64,000 nt of DNA, taken from the NCBI RefSeq assembly GCF_014645495.1, contig NZ_BMLV01000001.1, positions 124,001-188,000 of the forward strand. The letters are read 5' to 3'. Within the stretch, counting starts at the first letter, position 1. Each line of letters begins with the position of its first letter. This document shows positions 43,398-52,151 of this stretch, in pieces. Below the pieces are notes generated by a model. The model had not been told where the DNA came from and did not search any database. It saw nothing but the letters and a program-made list of their open reading frames with translations. This stretch comes from Cloacibacterium rupense (GTDB lineage Bacteria > Bacteroidota > Bacteroidia > Flavobacteriales > Weeksellaceae). A program made the position numbers and the translations under genes.

Positions 43398-44732
43398 ATG
43401 AATGATTTTATTGCAGCTAGAGGACAAATGGCCGTTTCATTAGCTTTTCACATTATATTTTCTTGTGTCGGAATGGTAATGCCTTTTTTAATGGCTTTTT
43501 CTCATTACAAATACCTAAAAACAAACAACGAAATTTACAAAGGTCTTACCAAAGCTTGGAGCAAAGGAGTAGCCATTTTATTTGCTACTGGCGCTGTTTC
43601 TGGGACCATGTTGTCATTCGAACTAGGATTATTATTCCCAAAATTCATGAAACACGCAGGTCCTATTTTTGGAATGCCTTTTTCATTAGAAGGAACCGCT
43701 TTCTTTATAGAAGCGATAGCATTGGGTTTCTTTTTGTACGGTTGGGATAAGTTTAACAAGTGGTTTCATTGGTTTTGTGGATTTTTAGTAGGAGTTAGTG
43801 GTCTTGCTTCGGGCATTTTAGTAGTTGCCGCCAATGCTTGGATGAACAGTCCTTCTGGATTTGATTATGTGAACGGAAAATACCTCAATATAGACCCTAT
43901 AAAAGCAATGTTCAATGAGGCTTGGTTCTCACAATCATTGCACATGTCTGTTGCCGCATTTTGTGCTACTGGTTTTGCTGTAGCCGGACTTCACGCTTAC
44001 TTTTTATTGAAAGGCAAAAACAGAGAATTTCACACCAAAGCGTTTAGAATAGCAGTGATTTTTGGAATTTTCGGAGCAATTCTAGCGCCAATTTCAGGAG
44101 ATGTAGCCGCGAAATCTGTCGCCAAAAGACAACCGATAAAATTGGCAGCAATGGAAGCGCATTTTGAGACAGAGAAAGGTGCTTCTTTCCTCATCGGTGG
44201 AATTCCTGATGAAAAAGCTGAAACGGTGAAGTATGGCATTAAAATCCCGAAATTATTGAGTTTCTTGGTTGATGGAAATCCAAATTCTGAAGTAAAAGGT
44301 TTAAAAGATTTTCCGAAAGAACACTGGCCACCAGTTGCAGTTACACATTTTGCATTTCAAATCATGATTTTCTTCGGAACAGTAATGATGGGGATTTCTG
44401 TATTGTACCTTTTTGCTCTGTTCTTTAAGAAAAATTGGCTAGAAAAACATTGGCTATTGAAGTTATTCGTCATTGCTACTCCTTTCGGATACATCGCTCT
44501 AGAAGCAGGATGGACAGTAACTGAAGTAGGAAGACAACCTTGGATCATCTACGGAATTATGAAAACAGCCGAAGCGGTTACGCCTATGCCAGGAATACAG
44601 TATTCATTTTATTTGTTTACCTTAATTTTTATATCATTATCTCTCATTATCATCTTTTTACTGAGAAGACAAATCAAAATGGTGCCTTATCTATATGATG
44701 CTACAGACCCACTGTTTCACTCTAAAAAATAA
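43398..44732 (+). CDS. cydA: Cytochrome bd quinol oxidase subunit I
   Basis: 444 residues, inner membrane, nine or so transmembrane helices. Heme ligand His18 sits in SLAFHIIFS (E. coli His19), a second His in SQSLHMSVAAFC near residue 182, and the GWTVTEVGRQPW quinol/heme region near residue 374. The periplasmic Q-loop is short (no Q-loop insertion), the CIO-like form. Reduces oxygen with menaquinol at low oxygen tension. cydB follows after 5 bases. Confidence 0.96.
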   Translation: MNDFIAARGQMAVSLAFHIIFSCVGMVMPFLMAFSHYKYLKTNNEIYKGLTKAWSKGVAILFATGAVSGTMLSFELGLLFPKFMKHAGPIFGMPFSLEGTAFFIEAIALGFFLYGWDKFNKWFHWFCGFLVGVSGLASGILVVAANAWMNSPSGFDYVNGKYLNIDPIKAMFNEAWFSQSLHMSVAAFCATGFAVAGLHAYFLLKGKNREFHTKAFRIAVIFGIFGAILAPISGDVAAKSVAKRQPIKLAAMEAHFETEKGASFLIGGIPDEKAETVKYGIKIPKLLSFLVDGNPNSEVKGLKDFPKEHWPPVAVTHFAFQIMIFFGTVMMGISVLYLFALFFKKNWLEKHWLLKLFVIATPFGYIALEAGWTVTEVGRQPWIIYGIMKTAEAVTPMPGIQYSFYLFTLIFISLSLIIIFLLRRQIKMVPYLYDATDPLFHSKK

Positions 44733-44737
44733 TTAAA

Positions 44738-45751
44738 ATGTTGTACGTAGTTATTGCTTTTCTTTTTCTATCGGTAATTTTATATATTCTATTAGGTGGA
44801 GCAGATTTCGGGGCAGGAATTGTGGAGCTGTTTACGGGCAAAAAAGCCAGAAATAGAACTCAAAATCTAATGTACGAATCTATCGCTCCCGTTTGGGAAG
44901 CCAATCATATGTGGTTAATTATTGCCATTGTAGTGGTTTTTGTAGGATTTCCAGATATATATGAAGTGCTTTCGGTGTATCTGCATATTCCATTGGTTTT
45001 AATGCTTTTAGGAATTATTGCCAGAGGAACAGCCTTTACTTTTAGAAATTATGATGCCATAGATGACAATTGGAAAAATGTCTACAGAGAAGTTTTTTAC
45101 TATTCTAGTTTGGCAACGCCATTTTTTATCGGAAGCATTGTGGCGGCCACTATTTCTGGAAGTATAAATCCTGATGCTAAAGATTTTTTATCTCTTTATG
45201 TTTACAGTTGGTTCAATCCTTTTGGGATGGCAGTGGGTATTTTCACCATCGTTATTTGTGGTTATTTAGCATCCATCTATTCTCTCAGAGAAGCAGATTC
45301 TAAAGCAGATGTAAAACAAATGATGAAGAAAACCAGAGATATGATGCTGGCGGTTTTTGTTTCTGGTGGATTGGTTTTTGTTGTGGCTTATTTTTCAGGA
45401 ATTCCTTTGATAGATTGGGTGTTTACAGGAGCCATTGGCATTACAGCAGTGGTGGCTGCTACCATTTCTTTGGGCATTTTATTGTGGTGCATCAATCATA
45501 ATTTTTTATGGCCAGTAAGAGGTTTAGGAGCTTTCCAAATTATTATGATTATGACGGCGGCAGCTTACAGACATATTCCTAATATTATTCTATTGGGCAA
45601 CGGAAAGCATATTTCATTAATAGAAAATACCGCTCCAGAATCTACTCTTACTGTGTTAGGTTATGCTTTGTTGATTGGCTCTGTGTTTATTTTACCTTTT
45701 TTATTTTATTTGATGTTTTCCTTTTCTAAAGCAGGGAAAAGGGGAGAGTAA
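44738..45751 (+). CDS. cydB: Cytochrome bd quinol oxidase subunit II
   Basis: 337 residues with about eight membrane helices. Start LYVVIAFLFLSVILYILLGGADFGAG matches CydB, as do SIAPVWEANHMWLI (about 47-60) and RGTAFTFRNYD. It is the structural partner of CydA. No cydX-like micropeptide is evident directly after it. Confidence 0.95.
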   Translation: MLYVVIAFLFLSVILYILLGGADFGAGIVELFTGKKARNRTQNLMYESIAPVWEANHMWLIIAIVVVFVGFPDIYEVLSVYLHIPLVLMLLGIIARGTAFTFRNYDAIDDNWKNVYREVFYYSSLATPFFIGSIVAATISGSINPDAKDFLSLYVYSWFNPFGMAVGIFTIVICGYLASIYSLREADSKADVKQMMKKTRDMMLAVFVSGGLVFVVAYFSGIPLIDWVFTGAIGITAVVAATISLGILLWCINHNFLWPVRGLGAFQIIMIMTAAAYRHIPNIILLGNGKHISLIENTAPESTLTVLGYALLIGSVFILPFLFYLMFSFSKAGKRGE

Positions 45752-46211
45752 GTATTGTTTTGTCAGTTTAAGTTGTAGCTATTACAATTAATCCCTTATT
45801 TTTATTTAATGTGAAATGAATAATAAATTTCAATAAACTCTAATGCCGTATTCCTTTTATTGTCAGTGTTTTAAGTAAAAAGTCTCTCCAAACATCTGTC
45901 CGAAGAGACTTTTTACTTAATTTTTGATAAATTAAACCCCAAGAGTAAAAATTTTCATCATTCATCACCCATCATCCATCACCCATCTTCCATCACCCAT
46001 CACTCATCATCCATCACCCAACATCCATCACCCAACTTCTGACTCCCATCTCCCATCTTCCATCTTCCATCTTCCATCACTCATCATTCATCACCCATCA
46101 CCCATCTTCCATCACCCATCATCCATCATCCATCATCCATCATCCATCATCCATCACCCATCTTCCATCTTCCATCTTCCATCTTCCATCACCCATCACC
46201 CATCACTCATC
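45752..46211. repeat. Intergenic region with terminator and a long CCATCNN heptamer array
   Basis: This 460-base stretch holds a 17-bp perfect inverted repeat (45871-45920) and then, from 45956 to the stop codon of the next gene, about 35 units of a 7-base repeat, mainly CCATCAC, CCATCTT and CCATCAT. No ORF is credible. Confidence 0.9.
45871..45920. terminator. Bidirectional terminator between cydB and the DUF1398 gene
   Basis: Arms 45871-45887 and 45904-45920 are perfect 17-bp complements (AGTAAAAAGTCTCT core), with T-rich ends on both strands. Confidence 0.85.
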
Positions 46212-46604
46212 TCACTCCCCCGGTATCTGCTCCACCAAAATGGCATTTCCTAATTTATCAAAATACGTGCAAGTCATCGTATCCATTCGGATTTCCCATT
46301 TCTCAATTCCTGTGTCTGCACACATTTTTATAAAGGTGAGGTAATCGGTTTTGCCTTGTTGGTGTGCCAATAACTCTGCCTTAAAAACCGCTACATTGGC
46401 CTCATCTGAAATATTCATTACAGCATATTTCTCTGGTACTTGCGCGGTATAGCCATCAGCTCCATGATAATCGATATGCCCATCTGATACATATGCTTCA
46501 TAATGGGTTACGCCCAGTTTTTTAATTTCTTGAATATAAGAAGGGAAATCGGCACCTGATTTTACTTTACTATGTGCTGCTTTAATTTGTTCTACTGTAA
46601 ACAT
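46212..46604 (-). CDS. DUF1398 family protein (YbcV-like)
   Basis: 130 residues, cytoplasmic, no signal. Characteristic start MFTVEQIKAAHSKVKSGADFPSYIQEIKKLGV followed by YEAYVSDGHIDYHGADGY and the C-terminal DTGIEKWEIRMDTMTCTYFDKLGN. The family (E. coli YbcV) has no established function. Its stop codon is directly abutted by the heptamer array. Confidence 0.88.
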   Translation of the reverse strand: MFTVEQIKAAHSKVKSGADFPSYIQEIKKLGVTHYEAYVSDGHIDYHGADGYTAQVPEKYAVMNISDEANVAVFKAELLAHQQGKTDYLTFIKMCADTGIEKWEIRMDTMTCTYFDKLGNAILVEQIPGE

Positions 46605-46840
46605 CTTTTCTTATTTTTATAGTGATACATTTCTTTAATTGCATTCATCTTAATTGTAGAATTTGCAATGCTACTCCTTTGGTGTTTTTTCAATGAAATT
46701 CGATAAAAATCAACATTAATGGCTTCTGATTTTAATTTTAAGTCCAATCCATTATGATAGATGCCAAAATCTATTTTTTCTGAAATGGGCATATCTACCC
46801 CTAAATATTGGTTAAATTCTTGAAAGTTTTCAAATGTAAT
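46592..46840 (-). pseudogene. Gene fragment, possibly the N-terminal part of an AraC-type regulator
   Basis: The minus-strand frame is open from about 46840 (KITFENFQEFNQYLGVD) through MPISEKIDFGIYHNG to NKKRCLQ at 46592, 83 codons without a good start before 46792. FQEFNQYLG resembles the N-termini of Bacteroidota AraC regulators, but the DNA-binding domain is missing. It overlaps the start of the DUF1398 gene by 13 bases and a terminator hairpin at its other end, so a working gene is unlikely. Confidence 0.3.
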
Positions 46841-46868
46841 TTTGCCCTAATTTATAGGGCAAAATTAC
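46836..46868 (-). terminator. Terminator hairpin after the F420-reductase-like gene
   Basis: Perfect 14-bp arms GTAATTTTGCCCTA (46836-46849) and 46855-46868, seven bases after the gene's stop on the minus strand. Confidence 0.75.
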
Positions 46869-46874
46869 AATAAA

Positions 46875-47504
46875 TTATTTTTCTAAGTAAGCCCAAGCAA
46901 AATTAGGATGATGTCCGTCTCTTCTTGCCATTTTCACCCAAAGTAAGGTCATGTGCTCCAAGTGTAACGCTTGATCTAGTTTTCCAGTGTCTAAAGTTTT
47001 ATAACCCATATCGGTATTAATTTTAGAAACTATATTTTTTGCCTCTGTATCATTTCCTGCAATCATCATTACTGGTTTTACGTTGTAATTAGGAAAATTA
47101 CTATCAATGAAATTCTCAAAACCATAAATCGTGAAAGCTTTTACTACTTTAGCATCTGGCGCCCATTCTTGAATTTTTTCGCTGCCCGAAATTTCACTTT
47201 TTAATCCGTGAGATATTCCCATTCCAACTGGATTGGTACAATCAACTAAAACTTTTCCGTTGAATGTCAAACTTTTAAGAATTTCTTCATTGGCTTGGAA
47301 TGGAGTTGCCAAAAAAACAACCTCAGCCTCATCAATAGCTTCTTGTATTTTCTTTACAGAGAAGTTAGCATTTTGTTCTAATGCTTTTTTAACGGTTTCT
47401 GAATTTTCATCGTTATTGGCTACAATAATTTCGTGACCTTTTCTCTGTAAATTGTTGGCAATGGCAAAGCCTACATTGCCTATACCTATAAATGCGAGTT
47501 TCAT
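46875..47504 (-). CDS. NADPH-dependent F420 reductase-like oxidoreductase
   Basis: 209 residues. N-terminal Rossmann motif FIGIGNVGFAIANNL (5-19), then FLATPF, CTNPVG and VVKAFTIYGFENF, matching the NADP oxidoreductase coenzyme-F420-dependent family. Bacteroidota do not make F420, so the physiological electron partner differs. It follows the DJ-1-like gene by 3 bases on the same strand; both lie opposite an HxlR regulator. Confidence 0.88.
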   Translation of the reverse strand: MKLAFIGIGNVGFAIANNLQRKGHEIIVANNDENSETVKKALEQNANFSVKKIQEAIDEAEVVFLATPFQANEEILKSLTFNGKVLVDCTNPVGMGISHGLKSEISGSEKIQEWAPDAKVVKAFTIYGFENFIDSNFPNYNVKPVMMIAGNDTEAKNIVSKINTDMGYKTLDTGKLDQALHLEHMTLLWVKMARRDGHHPNFAWAYLEK

Positions 47505-47507
47505 ATT

Positions 47508-48368
47508 TTATCTACTTAATAAATTAATTACTAATTCTGCTGCAGCAGCTCCAGAGTTTTGTTGTTGACCTGTAATCAAATTTCCGTCTGCAATTGCATA
47601 CGAACTAAATGGAGCCGCTACTTTAAAGTTTGTTCCAGCTATTTTTTTAGCTTCATCTTCAATTTTGTAAGGTTGAATTTTCATGCCTACAGCTTGGTCG
47701 GCAAACTCTTCCTCTGCATCAGCAAAACCTGTCCATGTTTTTCCTTTTACCAATAATTCCCCATTAGATGTTTTGGTTTCTAATAATAGGGTAGTAGAGT
47801 GACAAACAGCAGCACTCGGTTTTCCACTTTCATAGAAATCAACAAAAAGTTTTTGCAGTTCCGTATTTCCTTTGTAAGTGTACATTGGACCTTGACCTCC
47901 CACTAAGAAAATAGCATCATAATTTTTGGCATCAACAGTAGTCAACTTTTTGGTGTTTTTCAACATTGCATTAAATTCAGGTTTTTGCATATAACCCAAT
48001 GTAATAATGTCATGAGCCGAATATCCACTTGCATCAGTAGGATTAGAATAACCATCCATCATTAAATCACCACCTTCAGTTGAAACCAACTCCACATCAT
48101 AACCCGCTTCTTGAAATACTCTTAGAGGATGGGTTAATTCTGCTGCCCAAAAACCAATGGGCCAACCTGTTTGTTTGCTTGTACTTGGTGAACTCGCTAC
48201 CATTAAAATTTTTCCTTTCGAAGGTGCACCATGAAAATGCACATAACTGTTAACTTCTTTTACTTGTTCCATTTTTTTAGATTTTTTATTTGTCATGTTT
48301 TTATTTGTTTGAGCAGTCCCAAAAAAAGGGAATGCGAATACTAATGTCAATAGAAATAATTTTTTCAT
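47508..48368 (-). CDS. Secreted DJ-1/PfpI family protein (Hsp31-like)
   Basis: 286 residues with a signal peptide (1-19, FFGTAQ) and a Lys/Met/Asn-rich linker before the DJ-1 fold at about residue 50 (GKILMVASS). The nucleophile elbow AVCHSTTLLLE (about 193) holds the reactive Cys, next to VGGQGPMYTY with its Gly-Gly-x-Gly turn, and the active-site Glu is probably in the VSTEGGD segment. Homologues act as chaperones, glyoxalases or class I amidotransferase-like hydrolases. Probably in the periplasm. Confidence 0.88.
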   Translation of the reverse strand: MKKLFLLTLVFAFPFFGTAQTNKNMTNKKSKKMEQVKEVNSYVHFHGAPSKGKILMVASSPSTSKQTGWPIGFWAAELTHPLRVFQEAGYDVELVSTEGGDLMMDGYSNPTDASGYSAHDIITLGYMQKPEFNAMLKNTKKLTTVDAKNYDAIFLVGGQGPMYTYKGNTELQKLFVDFYESGKPSAAVCHSTTLLLETKTSNGELLVKGKTWTGFADAEEEFADQAVGMKIQPYKIEDEAKKIAGTNFKVAAPFSSYAIADGNLITGQQQNSGAAAAELVINLLSR

Positions 48369-48466
48369 TTTGTATATTTTTTGAATTTAACAGTACAAAT
48401 TTATTTTAGCTATTTAGTGTAAACAATATCTGCGTATCTTTGTAAGTAACTAACAAAAATGTAAGT
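48369..48466. promoter_or_regulatory. Divergent promoter region with candidate HxlR operator
   Basis: On the minus strand TAAATTTG (48396-48403) with a TTG 20 bases upstream serves the DJ-1 gene. On the plus strand TATCTTTG (48435-48442) serves the HxlR gene. A palindrome TTTGTnAGTnACTnACAAA at 48439-48457 overlaps the latter. Confidence 0.65.
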
Positions 48467-48814
48467 ATGCCAGATTTCGTCAAAGACAAACGATTGTTTC
48501 ATAATCCTGTAGAATTCGCAATGAATAAAATAGGAGGTACTTATAAAATGCCCATTTTGTGGCGATTAAAGGATAAAAAGTGGCGTTTTAGTGAATTACA
48601 AAAAAGCCTTTCACACGTATCGGATAGGATGTTGTCAAAGGCATTAAAGGAATTAGTTGAAGATGGTTTTGTGACGAAAGAAGTCTTCCCAGAAGTTCCG
48701 CCAAGAGTTGAATACTCAATCACAGAAAGAGGAATGAAATCAATTGAAATTATTGATGCTTTAAGAAACTACGGATTAGATTTAATGAAAGATTTTGGAA
48801 TTGAAAATCATTAA
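48467..48814 (+). CDS. HxlR-family transcriptional regulator
   Basis: 115 residues, winged helix-turn-helix. Typical blocks: GGTYKMPILWRLKDKKWRFSELQKSL (about 23-48), VSDRMLSKALKELVEDGFV and PPRVEYSITERGMKSIEII. It lacks the N-terminal Cys of HypR-type redox sensors, so its inducer is unknown. It is divergent from the DJ-1/F420-reductase-like pair and likely represses both that pair and itself through the palindrome overlapping its promoter. Confidence 0.92.
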   Translation: MPDFVKDKRLFHNPVEFAMNKIGGTYKMPILWRLKDKKWRFSELQKSLSHVSDRMLSKALKELVEDGFVTKEVFPEVPPRVEYSITERGMKSIEIIDALRNYGLDLMKDFGIENH

Positions 48815-48884
48815 TCATATAGCTTTTGCATTAGTGATTATCAATTTATCTTTCATTAACTTCATATTCTCACTAATCTTTCTA

Positions 48885-48935
48885 TCCAAAACTTTTTGGA
48901 GTTGCAAAAGAGTGACGGGCAACATGAAAGGTTTA
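48885..48935 (-). pseudogene. Remnant of a tyrosine recombinase (integrase)
   Basis: In one minus-strand frame the sequence reads TFHVARHSFATPKSFG between two stop codons. HVARHSFAT is the box II signature of tyrosine recombinases (His-x-x-Arg catalytic pair). Nothing else of the enzyme is left in frame in the surrounding 230-base gap. Call rests on this motif alone. Confidence 0.45.
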
Positions 48936-49029
48936 CTCCTTTTCTAATTCACAATCTTTAGCTTTTTTTCAATTCTATTTCTTAAAGACTTTCTCCATCT
49001 CATAAAATCATCACCATTAAAAAATTATA

Positions 49030-49037
49030 TACCTTTG
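49030..49037 (+). promoter_or_regulatory. Promoter -7 element TACCTTTG for the AraC gene
   Basis: TAnnTTTG match 22 bases before the ATG at 49060. It argues against the TTG start at 49045. Confidence 0.55.
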
Positions 49038-49059
49038 TAATGATTTGAATTTTACAATC

Positions 49060-49986
49060 ATGACTGATATAAGCATCAAAGAGTTTTATAAAGAGATATT
49101 AGGCGAAAACGCAGGACTAATCGATATCATAGACAGCCAAGGCAATGCTGAACTAGGCCATTTTAATGTATTCGAAACTGAAAAATTTTATTTCAGTGGA
49201 AAGAAAAAATCTGAAATGACCTACAACAGAAGATTATATTACAAAATTAGTCTAATAAAAGGTGAAAATCTTGTAGAATACGCAGACAAAACAGTTCTCA
49301 TTCAACAGCAAGGCATTTTATTCGCTACACCACGCATTCCCTATAGATATACACCAATTAGTAAAAAACAGTCTGGCTTTTTTTGTGTTTTTACTAAAGA
49401 GTTTATGTCTAAATCAAAAACAGGTTTACTCATAGACGAATTGCCAATTTATCTGCCGAATAGTGATTTCGTATTTCAATTAAATGATAAACAATATCTT
49501 GAAATGGAAGTCATCTTCAAAAAAATGAATCAGGAAATGTCTTCTGACTATGCTTATAAATATGATTTGTTGCGCAATTATGTCTTAGAATTAATACATA
49601 ACGGACAAAAATTAAATCCCATAAAAAGCGCCGAAACCACAACCAATGCGGCAAGTAGAATATCTTCATTGTTTATAGAACTATTAGAAAGACAGTTTCC
49701 TATAGAGAATGAAGCTCAAGTCTTACAACTCAAAACACCTACTGATTTTGCCAAAAATTTGGGCATTCATATCAATCATCTTAATAAAGTGTTAAAACAA
49801 ACTACTGGCAAAAGAACTTCAGAAATTATCAACGGTAGAATCGCGGAAGAAGCCAAAATATTACTCAAAAAAACAAGATGGAATGTGTCTGAAATTGCCT
49901 ACACCCTAGGTTTTGATGAAGTGGCTCATTTTTCTAATTTCTTTAAAAAACATACAACATTGTCTCCCGTGAAATTTAGAAATTGA
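49060..49986 (+). CDS. AraC-family transcriptional regulator
   Basis: 308 residues from MTDISIKEFYKEIL. The C-terminal 100 residues form the double helix-turn-helix: TPTDFAKNLGIHINHLNKVLKQTTGKRTSEIINGRI followed by WNVSEIAYTLGFDEVAHFSNFFKKHTTLSPVKFRN. The N-terminal domain is a cupin-like sensor. The SDR gene that follows after 89 bases on the same strand is the likely target or partner. Confidence 0.92.
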   Translation: MTDISIKEFYKEILGENAGLIDIIDSQGNAELGHFNVFETEKFYFSGKKKSEMTYNRRLYYKISLIKGENLVEYADKTVLIQQQGILFATPRIPYRYTPISKKQSGFFCVFTKEFMSKSKTGLLIDELPIYLPNSDFVFQLNDKQYLEMEVIFKKMNQEMSSDYAYKYDLLRNYVLELIHNGQKLNPIKSAETTTNAASRISSLFIELLERQFPIENEAQVLQLKTPTDFAKNLGIHINHLNKVLKQTTGKRTSEIINGRIAEEAKILLKKTRWNVSEIAYTLGFDEVAHFSNFFKKHTTLSPVKFRN

Positions 49987-50075
49987 TTGAAATTTACAAA
50001 TACTAGTTTGCTATTTGTAACTTCCTTTTTGATGAAAATACAGAAATTTGCAACCTAAACATAATACAGATTAAA

Positions 50076-50840
50076 ATGAAAACAACAAACAAAGTAGCTT
50101 TAGTAACGGGTGGCAGCCGTGGGCTAGGAAAAGATATGTCTTTACAATTGGCTAAAAAAGGATTTGATATCATCTTTACCTACAATAGTAGCGCCAGTGA
50201 AGCCGCAAAAGTAGTCGATGAAATTATGGCTTTGGGCAAAAAAGCAAAAGCCATTCAACTTGAAGTGTCTCAATCTAAAAATTTTGACGCTTTTGTTCAA
50301 CAAGTCAAAGAAGTTTTAAATCAAGATTTTGAAACAGATAGCATTTTTGCTTTAGTCAATAATGCAGGGGTTGCCGCTTATACCAGCATAGCCGAAACTT
50401 CAGAAGAAGTTTTTGACTCGATGGTAAACATTCATCTGAAGGCCCCTTATTTTATCACTCAAAAACTTCTTCCTATAATCAGTGATGGGGGGAGTATAGT
50501 AAATATTTCATCGGGATTAACAAGGTTTAGTTACCCCAATTATGCTCCTTATGCCATTATGAAAGCTGCCATTGAAAGCTTATCCAGATATCAAGCACAA
50601 GAATTTGCAAGTAGAAAAATTCGCGTCAATACCATTGCCCCAGGAGCTATTGCTACAGATTTCGGAGGCGGCGCAGTAAGAGATAATAAAGATTTAAATG
50701 CCATGATTGCCAATACTACAGCTCTTGGTAGAGTAGGATTACCAGATGATATCGGCTCTGTAGTCGCTTTTCTTTGCAGCGACGATGCTAAGTGGGTAAA
50801 TGCCCAACGCATCGAAGTTTCTGGTGGAGTGCATATATAA
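50076..50840 (+). CDS. Short-chain dehydrogenase/reductase
   Basis: 254 residues with cofactor motif TGGSRGLGKDM (10-20), NNAGVAAY (about 94), catalytic Ser in NISSGL and YAIMK (Tyr-x3-Lys) in YAPYAIMKAAIESLSR, plus the C-terminal SVVAFLCSDDAKWVNAQRIEVSGG typical of FabG-like SDRs. NADPH use is likely; the substrate is unknown. Associated with the AraC gene upstream. Confidence 0.93.
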   Translation: MKTTNKVALVTGGSRGLGKDMSLQLAKKGFDIIFTYNSSASEAAKVVDEIMALGKKAKAIQLEVSQSKNFDAFVQQVKEVLNQDFETDSIFALVNNAGVAAYTSIAETSEEVFDSMVNIHLKAPYFITQKLLPIISDGGSIVNISSGLTRFSYPNYAPYAIMKAAIESLSRYQAQEFASRKIRVNTIAPGAIATDFGGGAVRDNKDLNAMIANTTALGRVGLPDDIGSVVAFLCSDDAKWVNAQRIEVSGGVHI

Positions 50841-51278
50841 AATTAAACTTAGATTAAGTATTTAATTCCCAAATACTATCTCAAAAATAGACACTATCCC
50901 AGAAAGTGTGTAAGTTAAAAAGTTAAGGCTTGGATTTTACAATCTAAGCCTTTTTTAATAATCATAAATTAGATTTTGTAGTCAACCAATATCAGGGACG
51001 TACAATCTCCCTTCTTCCATCTCCCATCTTCCATCTTCCATCTCCCATCATCCATCAACCAACTCCCTTCTTCCATCTCCCATCTTCCATCTCCCATCTC
51101 CCAACTCCCATCACCCATCAATCATCAATCATCATCCATCAATCATCATCCATCATCCATCAATCATCATCCATCATCCATCTTCCATCTTCCATCCCCC
51201 AACTCCCATCTCCCATCATCCATCTCCCAACTCCCTTCTTCCATCACCCTTCTTCCATCTCCCATCTTCCATCTTCCA
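50841..51278. repeat. Intergenic region with terminator, a possible IS end and a CCATCNN heptamer array
   Basis: 50925-50956 is a terminator. 50889-50920 (ACACTATCCCAGAAAGTGTGTAAG) resembles the terminal repeat of IS256-type elements. From 51006 to the stop codon of the next gene runs an array of about 38 degenerate 7-base units (CCATCTT, CCATCTC, CCATCAT, CCAACTC). Confidence 0.8.
50925..50956 (+). terminator. Terminator after the SDR gene
   Basis: 12-bp stem AAGGCTTGGATT (50925-50936) with 50941-50952, one G-T pair, then T run. Confidence 0.85.
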
Positions 51279-52151
51279 TCAAGACAACACCTGACTAAAC
51301 TCTTTCCTATAATCAGAAGGACTCTTTCCTGTATATTCCTTAAACGTTCTATTGAAATAACTGAAATTATTAAAACCGCTTTCAAAGCAGATTTCTGTAA
51401 TACTCATCGGCTGTTCTGCCAATAGTTTTTGTGAATGAATCACCCGATATTCATTAACAAACTGCGTAAAGGTCTTGTTGGTAATCTTCTTAAAATACCT
51501 ACAAAATGACGGTACCGTCATATTGGCAATATCCGAAACTTCCTCTAAACTGATAGCTTCTCTGAAATGGTTCTTGATGAAATTAAGAATAAGGTTGATT
51601 CTTTCATTATCTTCTACCTGCGTTTGCAAATAGTATTTACCCGCGTTTAAGATTTGGTAATCATCGGTATTCGCCAACTCATTCAGCAGGTCTAATAATT
51701 TGGATAATTTCTTTAGCGAACTGGCATTGTGCAACGAAATGATTTTCTTCTCAAGCAATTTCTTGGTTGCATCTCCAAATACAAGTCCAGATTTACTGCT
51801 GTGAATCAACTGAGCTACTTTCGCCATTTCCGGAGTTTGCCAGATTTCTTTGCCTAAAAACTCTTTCTTAAATTGTATCACAATTTCAAAATCATTCTTG
51901 GTATTCTCATTGGTCAAACCACAATGGGGCAAATTACTGCCTATCATCACCAAATCTCCTCTCTTAAAATAGGTGATGCTGCTCCCAATCTGCCTTTTAC
52001 CCGAACCTCCACCCACATAAACAATTTCTATTTCTGGGTGATAGTGCCAATGGTTGGCTTTGGCGTTTTCATTCCTAGAAAATCTAAGGGTAGTAAAACT
52101 ACTCCCTATACTAGGTTTAATGGCTTCAAATGAGGGATTTAAATGCTTCAT
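51279..52151 (-). CDS. AraC-family transcriptional regulator with N-terminal cupin
   Basis: 290 residues. The cupin sensor domain has HWHYHPEIEIVYV (about 33-45) and GDLVMIGSNLPHCG (about 66-79), as in regulators of sugar use. The C-terminal double helix-turn-helix is ISLEEVSDIANMTVPSFCRYFKKITNKTFTQFVNEYRV followed by MSITEICFESGFNNFSYFNRTFKEYTGKSPSDYRKEF. Ligand unknown. Its stop codon overlaps the heptamer array. Confidence 0.93.
   Translation of the reverse strand: MKHLNPSFEAIKPSIGSSFTTLRFSRNENAKANHWHYHPEIEIVYVGGGSGKRQIGSSITYFKRGDLVMIGSNLPHCGLTNENTKNDFEIVIQFKKEFLGKEIWQTPEMAKVAQLIHSSKSGLVFGDATKKLLEKKIISLHNASSLKKLSKLLDLLNELANTDDYQILNAGKYYLQTQVEDNERINLILNFIKNHFREAISLEEVSDIANMTVPSFCRYFKKITNKTFTQFVNEYRVIHSQKLLAEQPMSITEICFESGFNNFSYFNRTFKEYTGKSPSDYRKEFSQVLS

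Noticed and set aside
45956-46211. Possible CRISPR array
   Set aside because: The repeat unit is only 7 bases, contiguous and without spacers, and there are no cas genes nearby.
51167-51385. 72-residue minus-strand ORF (MDDGRW-type repeats)
   Set aside because: It is a translation of the CCATCNN heptamer array running into the AraC gene in another frame.
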